DNA from: Minwuia sp048007105
GTDB lineage: Bacteria; Pseudomonadota; Alphaproteobacteria; Minwuiales; Minwuiaceae
Length of the DNA: 64,000 nt
Reading direction: 5' to 3'
Assembly: GCF_048007105.1 (NCBI RefSeq)
Contig: NZ_CP180352.1
Location: forward strand, 744,001 to 808,000
Below are positions 37,899 through 46,632 of this stretch, one piece after another (within the stretch, counting starts at the first letter, position 1; each line of letters starts with the position of its first letter). Below the pieces are notes generated by a model that saw only the letters and a list, made by a program, of their open reading frames with translations, had not been told where the DNA came from and ran no database searches. The translations under genes were made by a program, and so were the position numbers.

Positions 37899-39764
37899 CT
37901 ACTCCGCCGCCTCGCCGAGAAGGAAGCCGCCGGACTGGCGCGACCAGAGGTCGGCGTAGAGACCGCCCTTCTGGATCAGGATGTCATGGGTGCCTTCCTC
38001 GACGATCTTCCCGCCATCCATCACCACCAGGCGGTCCATCGCCGCGATGGTCGACAGCCGGTGCGCGATCGCGATGACGGTCTTGCCCTCCATCAGGCGG
38101 TAGAGGTTCTGCTGGATCGCCGCCTCGACCTCCGAATCGAGGGCGCTGGTCGCCTCGTCGAGCACCAGGATCGGGGCGTTCTTCAGCAGCACGCGTGCGA
38201 TGGCGATGCGCTGGCGCTGGCCACCCGACAGCTTCACGCCGCGCTCGCCGACATGGGCGTCGTAGCCAGTGCGGCCGTGCGGATCCGACAGGCCGCGGAT
38301 GAAATCATGCGCTTCGGCCCGGGTGGCGGCGGCGACGACATCTTCCATCTTCGCATCCGGGCTGCCGTAGCTGATGTTGTCGGCAACCGAGCGGTGCAGC
38401 AGCGAGGTGTCCTGGGTGACCATGCCGATGGCCGAGCGCAGGCTGTCCTGTGAGACGCCGGCAATGTCCTGGCCGTCGATGGTGATGCGCCCGCCCTCCA
38501 GGTCGTAGAAGCGCAGCAGCAGGTTCACCAGCGTCGATTTGCCGGCGCCGGAGCGGCCGACAACACCGATCTTCTCGCCCGGCTTCACGTCCAGATCGAG
38601 CTTCTCGATCACCCGGTCCCCGTCCAGCCCGATGGACTTGCCGTAGTTGAAGCGGATGCCCTCGAAGCGGACATGGCCGTCGCTCACCTTCAGCGGCGCG
38701 GCGCCGGGCCGGTCGGTCACCGCCCGGTCGCGGGAGATGGTGCCGATGCCATCCTGCACGATGCCGATATTCTCGAACAGCGACGAGACCTCCCACAGGA
38801 TCCAGTGCGCCATGCCGTGAATGCGCAGCACCAGGCCGGTGGCGAAGGCCAGCGCGCCGAGGCTGACGAGATTGAACTGCCAGAGCCAGATGGCGATGCC
38901 GCAGACGGCGAAGAACAGCGCCGCGTTGATCGCCGTCATCAGGAACATCATCCAGGTGGCCAGCCGCATCGAGCGGTAGACTGCGCCCAGCATCTGCGAC
39001 ATGCCCTCGCGGACGAAGCCGTCCTCGGCGTCGGCATGGGCGAACATCTTCACGGTGGTGATGTTGGTATAGCCATCGACCACCCGGCCGGTGACCATGG
39101 AGCGCGCCTCGGCCTGGGCCTCCGACAGCGCGGCCATCTTCGGCACCAGGAACCGCAGGATCACCGCATAGGCCGCCAGCCAGGCCAGCATCGGCATCGC
39201 CAGCCGCCAGTCGGCGGCCGCGAACAGCGCCACCGCGGCCAGGAAGTAGATGCCGACATAAAGCAGGATCTCGGTGGTCTTCAGCACCGCGTCGCGGACC
39301 CCCAGCGAGGTCTGCATCATTTTCGCCGCCACCCGGCCCGCATAGTCGTTCTGGAAGAAGCCGACGGACTGCCGGAGCAGGTAGCGGTGCGCCTGCCAGC
39401 GCGTGCGCATGGCGAAGTTGCCCAGCACGCCCTGATTCGAGATCACCTCCGAAACCAGATGCGACAGCGGATAGAGGATCAGCACCACGGCCGACATGCC
39501 GAGCAGTTCCGGCCAGTAGGTCTGCAGGAAACTCTCTCGCTCGGCGCCCGACAGCCAGTCGACCAGATTGCCGACGAAGGAAAAGATCCAGACCTCGATC
39601 AGCGCGACACAGGCCGCAGCCGCGGCATTGGCGGCAATAATGCCGCGGAACGGCCGCGCATAGTGCCACACGAACGGGAAGAATCCCTGAGGCGGCCTGT
39701 CCGGTAACGCTTCCGGAAAGACCGTCTGGCTGCTCTCCATCCATCTGAACAGGCGGTTCAGCAC
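37899..39764 (-). CDS. ABC exporter, permease fused to ATPase
   Basis: 621 aa from GTG 39764, preceded by GGGAG; a TTG at 39785 would extend it by seven residues. Six transmembrane helices lie in the first ~330 residues. The nucleotide-binding domain has VVGRSGAGKSTLVNLLLRFY, KLSGGQRQRIAIARVLLKNAP, ILVLDEATSALDSE and IAIAHRLSTIA. This is the half-transporter layout of MsbA-like and multidrug exporters, working as a homodimer. The substrate is unknown. It is followed closely by the YugP-type protease gene. Confidence 0.9.
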   Translation of the reverse strand: MLNRLFRWMESSQTVFPEALPDRPPQGFFPFVWHYARPFRGIIAANAAAAACVALIEVWIFSFVGNLVDWLSGAERESFLQTYWPELLGMSAVVLILYPLSHLVSEVISNQGVLGNFAMRTRWQAHRYLLRQSVGFFQNDYAGRVAAKMMQTSLGVRDAVLKTTEILLYVGIYFLAAVALFAAADWRLAMPMLAWLAAYAVILRFLVPKMAALSEAQAEARSMVTGRVVDGYTNITTVKMFAHADAEDGFVREGMSQMLGAVYRSMRLATWMMFLMTAINAALFFAVCGIAIWLWQFNLVSLGALAFATGLVLRIHGMAHWILWEVSSLFENIGIVQDGIGTISRDRAVTDRPGAAPLKVSDGHVRFEGIRFNYGKSIGLDGDRVIEKLDLDVKPGEKIGVVGRSGAGKSTLVNLLLRFYDLEGGRITIDGQDIAGVSQDSLRSAIGMVTQDTSLLHRSVADNISYGSPDAKMEDVVAAATRAEAHDFIRGLSDPHGRTGYDAHVGERGVKLSGGQRQRIAIARVLLKNAPILVLDEATSALDSEVEAAIQQNLYRLMEGKTVIAIAHRLSTIAAMDRLVVMDGGKIVEEGTHDILIQKGGLYADLWSRQSGGFLLGEAAE

Positions 39765-39968
39765 GTCGGGCTCCCGGGGGTTCAAGGCGATGCCGGGTCA
39801 TATAGGGCGCAGGCCGGAAAATCACCTTCCCGCAGGCCCGGCTCCGGCCGCGGGCGTGGCACTGTGGCCGCAGGGGCACAGGAAGTCACACCGTGGATGT
39901 TCCATTTTCATTGCAGGCTGGATTAGTCTTGCGGTTGAGATACCGGTTGAGGCGAGCGGAGGGTCGCC

Positions 39969-41228
39969 ATGATTCTGTTGCGCACATTCCTGAAGCGGCT
40001 GGTGAAGCGGGGGCAGCTTACCGTCATCGACCACACCGGCGAGGAACACGTCTTCGCAGGCGACCTGGACGGGCCGACTGCCGCGATCCAGTTCACCGAC
40101 GCCCGCGTGGCCGGGGAGATCGCCCGGAACCCGCGGCTGAAGGTCGGCGAATGCTACATGGACGGGCGGCTTGTGATCCCCGATGGCCACTCGCTCTACG
40201 ATTTCCTGCAGGTCGCGGTGCAGAACCTGGCCTATTTCAACCGGCAGCGATCCCGTCCGGCCGTCGCCCTGCAGCGCCTGTCGACCGTGGCGGCGCACTA
40301 CAATCCGGTTGGCAAGGCGCAGGAGAACGTCGCCCACCACTACGACCTCTCCGGCGAACTGTTCGACCTGTTCCTCGATCCGGACCGCCAGTATTCCTGC
40401 GCCTACTACGCCGATCCCTCAGACACGCTGGAGATGGCGCAGGCGCAGAAGAAGCGCCACATCGCCGCCAAGCTGCTGCTGAAGCCGGGCCAGAAGGTGC
40501 TCGATATCGGCTGCGGCTGGGGCGGTCTGGCGCTCTATCTGGCGAAGCAGGCGGACATCGAGGTCACCGGCCTGACGCTGAGCGTCGAACAGCACGCCGT
40601 GGCCGAGCGCCGCGCGAAGGAAGCCGGGCTGGACGACCGCGTGAAATTCAAGCTGCTCGACTACCGGCTGGAAGAGGGGCAGTACGACCGGGTCGTGTCG
40701 GTCGGCATGTTCGAGCATGTCGGCAACCTGCATTACCGCGAATACTTCACCAAGGTCCGCGACCTGCTGACCGATGACGGGGTGGCGATGATCCACACCA
40801 TCGGCTCGGCCGACGTGCCGGGCCCGGTCGCCGGCTGGATCCGGAAATACATCTTCCCCGGCGGCTACCTGCCGTCGCTCAGCGAGATCGCCCCGCATCT
40901 TGAGCAGCTCGGCGTCTGGATGACCGACTTCGAGAGCCTGCGGCTGCACTACGCCGAGACGCTGAAGGCCTGGAACGAGCGGTTCCAGCGCCACCGCGAC
41001 CATATCCGCGACAATCTCTACGACGAGCGCTTCTGCCGGATGTGGGAGTTCTACCTGCAGTCCTGCGAGGCGAACTTCCGCGAGAGCTTCCTGACCGTGT
41101 TCCAGATGCAGCTGGCCAAGAACATCAACACGGTGCCGATGACCCGCGACTATATCTACGAATGGGAGCAGGCGCACCCGATCGAGGCCGGCGGACTGCC
41201 CCAATCCATGATCGCGGCCGGCGAATAG
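39969..41228 (+). CDS. cfa: Cyclopropane-fatty-acyl-phospholipid synthase
   Basis: 419 aa. The N-terminal lipid-binding domain (to about residue 115) precedes the methyltransferase domain with the SAM site VLDIGCGWGGLALYLA, the catalytic stretch YSCAYYADPSDTLEMAQ, VSVGMFEHVG and the C-terminal CEANFRESFLTVFQMQL. It transfers a methylene from SAM to unsaturated fatty acyl chains in membrane phospholipids, often under stress or in stationary phase. It is divergent from the ABC exporter. A CCTGCGGC/GCCGCAGG hairpin lies at 41267-41292 after the gene. Confidence 0.94.
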   Translation: MILLRTFLKRLVKRGQLTVIDHTGEEHVFAGDLDGPTAAIQFTDARVAGEIARNPRLKVGECYMDGRLVIPDGHSLYDFLQVAVQNLAYFNRQRSRPAVALQRLSTVAAHYNPVGKAQENVAHHYDLSGELFDLFLDPDRQYSCAYYADPSDTLEMAQAQKKRHIAAKLLLKPGQKVLDIGCGWGGLALYLAKQADIEVTGLTLSVEQHAVAERRAKEAGLDDRVKFKLLDYRLEEGQYDRVVSVGMFEHVGNLHYREYFTKVRDLLTDDGVAMIHTIGSADVPGPVAGWIRKYIFPGGYLPSLSEIAPHLEQLGVWMTDFESLRLHYAETLKAWNERFQRHRDHIRDNLYDERFCRMWEFYLQSCEANFRESFLTVFQMQLAKNINTVPMTRDYIYEWEQAHPIEAGGLPQSMIAAGE

Positions 41229-41551
41229 GTCTTCCCCGGCGGTTGCCAGTTCGCTCTATGCGCGAACCTGCGGCGGCGTGGATTGCCGCAGGGGAAAGGC
41301 GCGCTCTTTTTGAACAGAACGGTTCATGCACGGCAATGGGGGCGGCTGGGGGCTCAAACCCTTGCAAACTGTGCTTTTTCGTATGTTCTGCTCTTGCTTC
41401 TGCGACAGATTTTCAGAAAAGCGCCGAAGAACTCGAAGTTGTATTTCGACTCGAAACCATGTTTCGATTCAGAAACAACCCATACGTTAACCAGTTATTT
41501 GCTCTTCCGTGACGATTATCGCAGGGTCAATCGACCAGAGGAATCGTCATC
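41229..41551. other. Non-coding spacer before the chemoreceptor gene
   Basis: 323 bases without a convincing gene. It contains a hairpin after cfa (41267-41292, no T tail), a short inverted repeat TGAAC/GTTCA near 41311-41326, and an AT-richer right half (41380-41520) where the chemoreceptor promoter should lie. Confidence 0.6.
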
Positions 41552-42898
41552 ATGACTAGCAATAACGAGTTCGATAGCGCGACGCGTCTCGAGTTTTCCG
41601 GGATCACGGCTGAGGTTCGCGAACTGATGCAGGCCGCGTGGCCGATCATCGAACCGCAGCTCGATGACCTGCTGGACGCCTTCTACGCCCACGTGACCGG
41701 GATCAGGGGGCTGGCCGACATGGTCGGCAGCGCCGACAAGATCGCCCGGCTGAAGAAGGCCCAGTCCTCGCACTGGAGCGTGCTGCTGAGCGGCCGCTTC
41801 GACAACGACTATTTCGAGCGGGTCAACCGGATCGGCCTGGCCCACAAGAAGATCGGCCTGGAACCGCGCTGGTACATTTCCGCCTACGGTTTCGTGCTGG
41901 CCCGCCTGAGCCAGATCCTGATCGCGCGCACCAGCCGCTTCAGCAACCGCAAGAACGGCCCGGCCATGCTCGACGCGGTCACCCGCGCGCTGTTCATGGA
42001 CATGGATCTCGCGATCACCGTCTACTACGAAACGATGCAGAAAGACGCCCGCGAGTCCCGCGAGCGGCACGCCAACGACTTCGAGCGCGACGTCCGCAGC
42101 CTGGTGGACGAAGTGGCCGCCGCCGCCGCGCAGCTGAGCCAGACCTCCGAGATCCTGCGTCTCGGCGTCGAGCAGACCAGCGACAACAGCACCGCCGTGG
42201 CCTCCGCCTCCGAGCAGGCGACCGCCAACGTGCAGAATGTCGCCGCCGCGGCCGAGGAACTCTCCTCGACCCTGGCCGAGGTCTCCAAGCAGGTGATGGA
42301 ATCCAGCCGCATCGCGCAGGAAGCCGTGACCAAGGTGAACTCGGTCAACGAGCGCGTTCAGGGCCTGGCCGTCGCTGCGGACAAGATCGGCAACGTGGTC
42401 GGCATAATCAACGAGATCGCCAGCCAGACCAACCTGCTGGCGCTGAACGCCACCATCGAGGCGGCCCGCGCCGGCGAGATGGGCAAGGGCTTCGCTGTCG
42501 TCTCCGCCGAGGTCAAGGGCCTGGCAAACCAGACCGCGAAGGCGACCGAGGAGATCACCCAGCAGGTGAAGGACATCCAGGACGCCACCGGCGGTTCGGT
42601 GCAGGCCATGGCCGAGATCAAGGCGATCATCGACCAGGTCAGCGAGATCACCGACATGATCGCCGCCGCGGTCGAGGAGCAGAACACCGCGACCAGCGAG
42701 ATCTCCGACAACGTCCAGCAGGCCGCGATCGGCACCCAGGACGTTTCGGCCCGGATCCTCGAGGTCTCCAACGCCGCCAACCAGACCGGCGAGGCCGCCG
42801 AACAGCTGGACGGCGCGGCCGGCAACCTGTCGCAGCAGTCGACCACGCTGCGCCAGTCGGTGGACGCCTTCCTGGTCAACATCCGCAACGCGGCCTGA
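41552..42898 (+). CDS. Soluble globin-coupled chemoreceptor (HemAT-like)
   Basis: 448 aa, no transmembrane segment. Residues about 10-165 are a protoglobin domain with the likely proximal His98 in GLAHKKIGLEPRWYISAYGF. The methyl-accepting signalling domain follows, with the hairpin-tip sequence NEIASQTNLLALNATIEAA, then GFAVVSAEVKGLANQTAKAT and AAAVEEQNTATSEIS. It should sense oxygen or another haem ligand in the cytoplasm and signal to a CheA kinase. No other che gene is nearby. A long hairpin terminator follows. Confidence 0.93.
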   Translation: MTSNNEFDSATRLEFSGITAEVRELMQAAWPIIEPQLDDLLDAFYAHVTGIRGLADMVGSADKIARLKKAQSSHWSVLLSGRFDNDYFERVNRIGLAHKKIGLEPRWYISAYGFVLARLSQILIARTSRFSNRKNGPAMLDAVTRALFMDMDLAITVYYETMQKDARESRERHANDFERDVRSLVDEVAAAAAQLSQTSEILRLGVEQTSDNSTAVASASEQATANVQNVAAAAEELSSTLAEVSKQVMESSRIAQEAVTKVNSVNERVQGLAVAADKIGNVVGIINEIASQTNLLALNATIEAARAGEMGKGFAVVSAEVKGLANQTAKATEEITQQVKDIQDATGGSVQAMAEIKAIIDQVSEITDMIAAAVEEQNTATSEISDNVQQAAIGTQDVSARILEVSNAANQTGEAAEQLDGAAGNLSQQSTTLRQSVDAFLVNIRNAA

Positions 42899-42942
42899 CT
42901 TCAGGGGGCTTGAGGGCTCCCGCCCGATGGCCCCTTGAGCAA

Positions 42943-42985
42943 GGCGGGCGGCGGCGCGAACATGCGCCGCCGCCCGCCGGCTTTT
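42943..42985 (+). terminator. Terminator of the chemoreceptor gene
   Basis: A perfect 15-bp GC stem (42943-42957 with 42964-42978), loop GAACAT, then GGCTTTTCGG. Confidence 0.8.
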
Positions 42986-43003
42986 CGGGGATGAGGAAAC
43001 GGG

Positions 43004-43495
43004 ATGAATCAGGACGAGGCCTTCGACGCGCTGTCGGCGCTGCCGCCGCGGCATCTGTCGCCGCAACTGGCCTGGGAAGCGGCCGTCGATGTCGGCCCGC
43101 GCGAGGATCTGGGCGAGAGCCCGCTCGGCCACCGCTTCATCGTTCCCATACTGGGCGGGCACTTCCGCGGCGGGCCGGGTCTGCCGGAGTTCCACGGCAC
43201 GATCGAGCCCGGCGGCGCCGACCGGCAACTGCTCCGCCGCGACGGCATCCGCGAGCTGGATGCGCTCTACGAGATGCGGATCCATGACGGCACGGCCATC
43301 ACCATCCGCAACCGGGTGCTGCTGGACGCCGAAGCCCCGCAGGGCCGCTACGCCGTCTCCCGCATCGAACCGGTGGCGCCCGAGGGCAGATGGGCCTGGC
43401 TCAACCGCCGCTTCTTCGCGGGTACGGTGCAGGCCACCTCGCCCGAGCCCGACTTCGTCATCGTCCGGGCCTTCCAGATCGGTCTGGAGACGTAG
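43004..43495 (+). CDS. DUF3237 domain-containing protein
   Basis: 163 aa. The conserved pattern LGHRFIVPILGGHFRGGPGLPEF, followed by GGADRQLLRRDGIRELDALYE and the strand AITIRNRVLL, fits the DUF3237 beta-barrel family; the C-terminus PDFVIVRAFQIGL closes the barrel. Function is unknown. It is convergent with the dioxygenase gene across a repeat-rich spacer. Confidence 0.85.
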   Translation: MNQDEAFDALSALPPRHLSPQLAWEAAVDVGPREDLGESPLGHRFIVPILGGHFRGGPGLPEFHGTIEPGGADRQLLRRDGIRELDALYEMRIHDGTAITIRNRVLLDAEAPQGRYAVSRIEPVAPEGRWAWLNRRFFAGTVQATSPEPDFVIVRAFQIGLET

Positions 43496-43528
43496 GGCTC
43501 CGGGAACGAGGCGGCGCGCTCCCTGAAA

Positions 43529-43635
43529 CCTCCCCCCTGGAGGGGGAGGTCGGCGCGCAGCGCCGGGTGGGGGGCGGACTCACCGAGGCCGGCGGTTCTC
43601 ACCCCCACCCTGACCCCCCCTCAAGGGGGAGGGAA
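43529..43635. repeat. Intergenic mosaic palindromic repeat, family D
   Basis: CCTCCCCC-TGGAGGGGGAGG at one end, a GCGCGCAGCGCCGGGTGGGG core, and CCCCTCAAGGGGGAGGG at the other end. The layout matches GC-rich mosaic repeats common between genes in many proteobacteria. Only one copy is in the window. Confidence 0.6.
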
Positions 43636-43647
43636 GCGAACGACGAT

Positions 43648-44544
43648 CTACTCCGCCGCTTCCTCAGACGCCTGGCTGCGCAGGAAGCGGGAGAGCTGGC
43701 GGTCGTGGCGGTACATCGCCGAGCCGCGGCCGCCGTCGGGCCAGGGCGCCCAGCGCGGACGGTTCCCCACCGGCCGGTCGCCCATCACCGTCACCCGCTC
43801 GATCACCCGCTCGCCGACGAAGTCGTTGACGACATAGTGCTGGGTGTAGCGGTTGTCCCACATGCAGATCGTGCCCTCGGTCCAGTTGTAGCGGACGGTG
43901 AAGGCCGGCTGCTGCACCCACTTCGTCAGATAGCCGAGCAGCAGATCGCTTTCCTGCGCCCGCATCTCGACGATGCGGCGGGTGAAGTGTTCGTTGACGT
44001 AGAGCGCCTTGCGGCCGCTTTCCGGGTCGATGCGAACCAGCGGATGGATCGCCATCCGGTCGGACCGGTCGTGCGGATGCGCGTCGTGCAGCGCGCTTAG
44101 GCCATCGCACATTTCCTTCAGCGGCGGCGACAGCCCCTCATAGGCGGCGAACAGGCTGGTCCACATGGTGTCGCCGCCGACATCGGGGCACTTCTTCATG
44201 TTCAGGATCGACATCAGCGCCGGCTGCGCCTGGAAGGTCAGATCGGTGTGCCATTCGTCGGCGATGCCGCCCGAGCTCGCCTCCAGGCGGAACAGCTCCG
44301 GATGCTCCGCGGCGTTGCGGTCCTTCAGGTTCGGGTGCCCTTCCAGCGGACCGAAGAAACGGCCGAATTCCACATGATCGCCGGCGGCCATGTGCTGGCC
44401 CGGAAAGAAGATCACCTTATGCTCGTGCAGCAGGTCGCGGATCGCCGCCTTCTCGGAATCGTCCGTATCGGCCAGCGTGACGCCGGTGATTTCCGCGCCC
44501 AGCGCGGCCGCCAGCCGCCGGACCTGCCAGTTTTTCTGCGCCAT
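43648..44544 (-). CDS. TauD/TfdA-family 2-oxoglutarate-dependent dioxygenase
   Basis: 298 aa. The iron-binding HxD is His99/Asp101 in ADEWHTDLTF. The distal His and 2-oxoglutarate Arg region lies in DNRYTQHYVVNDFVGERVIERVT. The length and GAEITGVTLAD near the N-terminus match TauD relatives, which oxidise a substrate with Fe(II), O2 and 2-oxoglutarate, often releasing sulfite or cleaving an ether. The substrate cannot be named; no sulfonate transporter is adjacent. Confidence 0.9.
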   Translation of the reverse strand: MAQKNWQVRRLAAALGAEITGVTLADTDDSEKAAIRDLLHEHKVIFFPGQHMAAGDHVEFGRFFGPLEGHPNLKDRNAAEHPELFRLEASSGGIADEWHTDLTFQAQPALMSILNMKKCPDVGGDTMWTSLFAAYEGLSPPLKEMCDGLSALHDAHPHDRSDRMAIHPLVRIDPESGRKALYVNEHFTRRIVEMRAQESDLLLGYLTKWVQQPAFTVRYNWTEGTICMWDNRYTQHYVVNDFVGERVIERVTVMGDRPVGNRPRWAPWPDGGRGSAMYRHDRQLSRFLRSQASEEAAE

Positions 44545-44597
44545 CCGATCCTCCCCATCGCGAAAGCCTGAGCGCGGAGAATACCACCGCAGCGGCG

Positions 44598-44642
44598 GCC
44601 GGGCATAAAAAACCCCCGGCGCCGCAGCGAGACCGAGGGGTC
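44598..44642 (-). terminator. Terminator of the YcbK-like gene
   Basis: On the minus strand CCCCTCGG...GCCGGGGG with TTTTTTAT after it, about 50 bases past the stop codon. Confidence 0.65.
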
Positions 44643-44691
44643 AGTGCCGATTGGCCTTGTCTTGTTCGCGGGCGGCCGCCGCCCGGTCAGC

Positions 44692-45282
44692 CTACCAGTA
44701 GCGGACCCTGCCGGTGTCCATGTGGACGAAGTTGGAGCGCTGGTAGAGGCCGACGCCGCCGGCCTTGGCCGCGCGGGCCGCCTTGTGCAGCTTCAGAAGG
44801 TCGCGGCCCGGCAGGTTGCAGTCGATCGCCATGCCTCTCATGTGAAAGCTCTTCTTGGCGACACCGCCGCTCTTGGCCGCCAGCGCCGCGTTGGTCCTGG
44901 GCGAGCGGTAGCCGGAGATGATGTTGAAGCTGGCGTTGCTGTCCATGCGGGTGCGCAGGTCGGTCAGCAGCACCAGAAGCGCCGGGTCGATGGCCTCGAC
45001 GTCGCCGGTGCGGTGATCGCGGAGGACGTGATTGATCTCGTCCAGCGCGCGCGGGTCGAAATGCCCGTGCTCCTGGAAGGTCACGTCGATCGATTCGCCG
45101 GTGTGGATGCTCTTGAGCCCGATTCGACGGGCGACGGGTGTCCGGGCGTGCGCCTCGCCGGGAGCGATGCCCATGCCGGCGACCAGCGCAGTGGCGCCGA
45201 AGCCGGCCAGAAGCGCGCGCCTGCCCAGCAGGGGCGCGCCGAAACGTGCTTGCCGATCCGCAGGATCGTGTGAGTCGTTCAT
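44692..45282 (-). CDS. YcbK/DUF882-family peptidase M15-like protein
   Basis: 196 aa. The N-terminus GRRALLAGFGATALVAG looks like a Tat-type export signal (paired arginines before a hydrophobic stretch). The domain motifs ISGYRSPRTNAAL, KSFHMRGMAIDCNLPG and FVHMDTGRVRYW give the zinc ligands of the D-Ala-D-Ala carboxypeptidase (M15) fold. Members are thought to act on peptidoglycan; in E. coli the homologue is MepK, a cross-link endopeptidase. It stands alone. Confidence 0.87.
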   Translation of the reverse strand: MNDSHDPADRQARFGAPLLGRRALLAGFGATALVAGMGIAPGEAHARTPVARRIGLKSIHTGESIDVTFQEHGHFDPRALDEINHVLRDHRTGDVEAIDPALLVLLTDLRTRMDSNASFNIISGYRSPRTNAALAAKSGGVAKKSFHMRGMAIDCNLPGRDLLKLHKAARAAKAGGVGLYQRSNFVHMDTGRVRYW

Positions 45283-45424
45283 GCGTCAAGACCTCGTCCT
45301 AGATATGCTACTGCGACCGCGGCAGAAAGCCGATGAAACCGCCCGCCGTCAACCCGTTGCAGTGCAACACGAGGTAACAAATTTATCGTTAACATCGGCC
45401 GGTGGAGCTTCGCGGACCGCTCAG

Positions 45425-46486
45425 CTACTGCACCGGCAGCGTCAGCTGGACCTGCGGAATCTGGCCGCCACTGGCCTGGGCCTGCAAGTTGAACAGGACC
45501 CGCAACAGATAAAGCGCATTCAGGGACTTCAGATCATCCGCGGCGACGTAGAACCAGTGCCCCCGCTGCCGGACCGCGACGGCCGCCCCCGCCGGGCGCG
45601 CTGTGTTCACGCGGACCCGCATCGGCGGATCGGGATCGCCCGGACTGGGCCAGACCTGCGACGCATGGGCAGCGGGCGCTTCGACCGAGTTGGACAGATA
45701 GCTCATGATGGCCAGCAGCGACCGGGTCCGCACCGACAGGACGCTGGCGCCGCCGCCCAGACCGCGTTCCACCCGGATCTGACCGGCCGACAGGTCGAGC
45801 CCCCAGGCCCGAGCGACAAGATCGCCGTCCGCCGTTCCGGCGGCGCCCGCCAGATCGATGGCGATCTCCAGTTCGCCACCGCTTTCGACCGTTCCGCTCT
45901 GGACCAGGCCGGCGGCTATGAGGCGGGTGAACGCTGTGGCAGCCTGCCTGAACATGGCCCGTTCGGCGGCCGGCGCATCCCTGGCATTGGACAGACCATT
46001 GATCGAGACCAGCATCAGATCGGCGATGACATCGAAGGCGAAACCGTTCTCCAGCATCAGATAGACCGACGGGAGACCCATGGGCGTCAGGATTTCAGTG
46101 GCGAATTCGGTGCCCGACAACGGCGCGTAGACGATGGTCGGCGCGTCCTTGTAGACGATGTTCGGTTTCGCCACGACCGAGGGCGGCGGCACGTTGTTGC
46201 CGAGATTGACCTCACCTTCGACGCCCAGTTCGAGAGAGGGGCTCGCCGTGATGCTGCCGACCTGCAGGAATACTGGGGGCTCGCTGTATTTCAGGCGAAC
46301 GAGATTGCCCAGCAGTTCCTCGCGGTCGGTCTGGGCAAGCACATCGATGTAGGACCCGCGCTCTGTGGAAATCGAAGCCGGGCCGAGAAAGCCGCAGGCC
46401 GAAAGAGCACACAGGATGATCAGCGTCGCGACAAGCTGAAAAGGACGCCGGAACGGCCTGTCCACGTGCTGCAATCCGCGCATCAT
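45425..46486 (-). CDS. Lipoprotein of unknown function
   Basis: 353 aa with a lipobox at Cys31 (LCALSAC). The start of the mature chain, YIDVLAQTDREELLGNLVRLKYSEPPVFLQVGSI, matches a conserved but unnamed lipoprotein type I have seen in proteobacteria (the pattern of one helix then NLVRLRY). The remainder is mixed helix/strand with no motif I can name. It is divergent from the metalloprotease gene (146-bp spacer). Confidence 0.75.
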   Translation of the reverse strand: MMRGLQHVDRPFRRPFQLVATLIILCALSACGFLGPASISTERGSYIDVLAQTDREELLGNLVRLKYSEPPVFLQVGSITASPSLELGVEGEVNLGNNVPPPSVVAKPNIVYKDAPTIVYAPLSGTEFATEILTPMGLPSVYLMLENGFAFDVIADLMLVSINGLSNARDAPAAERAMFRQAATAFTRLIAAGLVQSGTVESGGELEIAIDLAGAAGTADGDLVARAWGLDLSAGQIRVERGLGGGASVLSVRTRSLLAIMSYLSNSVEAPAAHASQVWPSPGDPDPPMRVRVNTARPAGAAVAVRQRGHWFYVAADDLKSLNALYLLRVLFNLQAQASGGQIPQVQLTLPVQ

Positions 46487-46632
46487 CTCGCTCCGATCCG
46501 AACCCCTCCGTTGCGCCGGAGTCTAGCGCAGCCAGCCGGTTCCGGGCAGCCGAAAAGGCCGATGGCGTCCTTCCGGCACGTCTGCCAGACTGGCTGCGGG
46601 CGACAAACAGACCGGAATCAGGGGGCTCCGTC

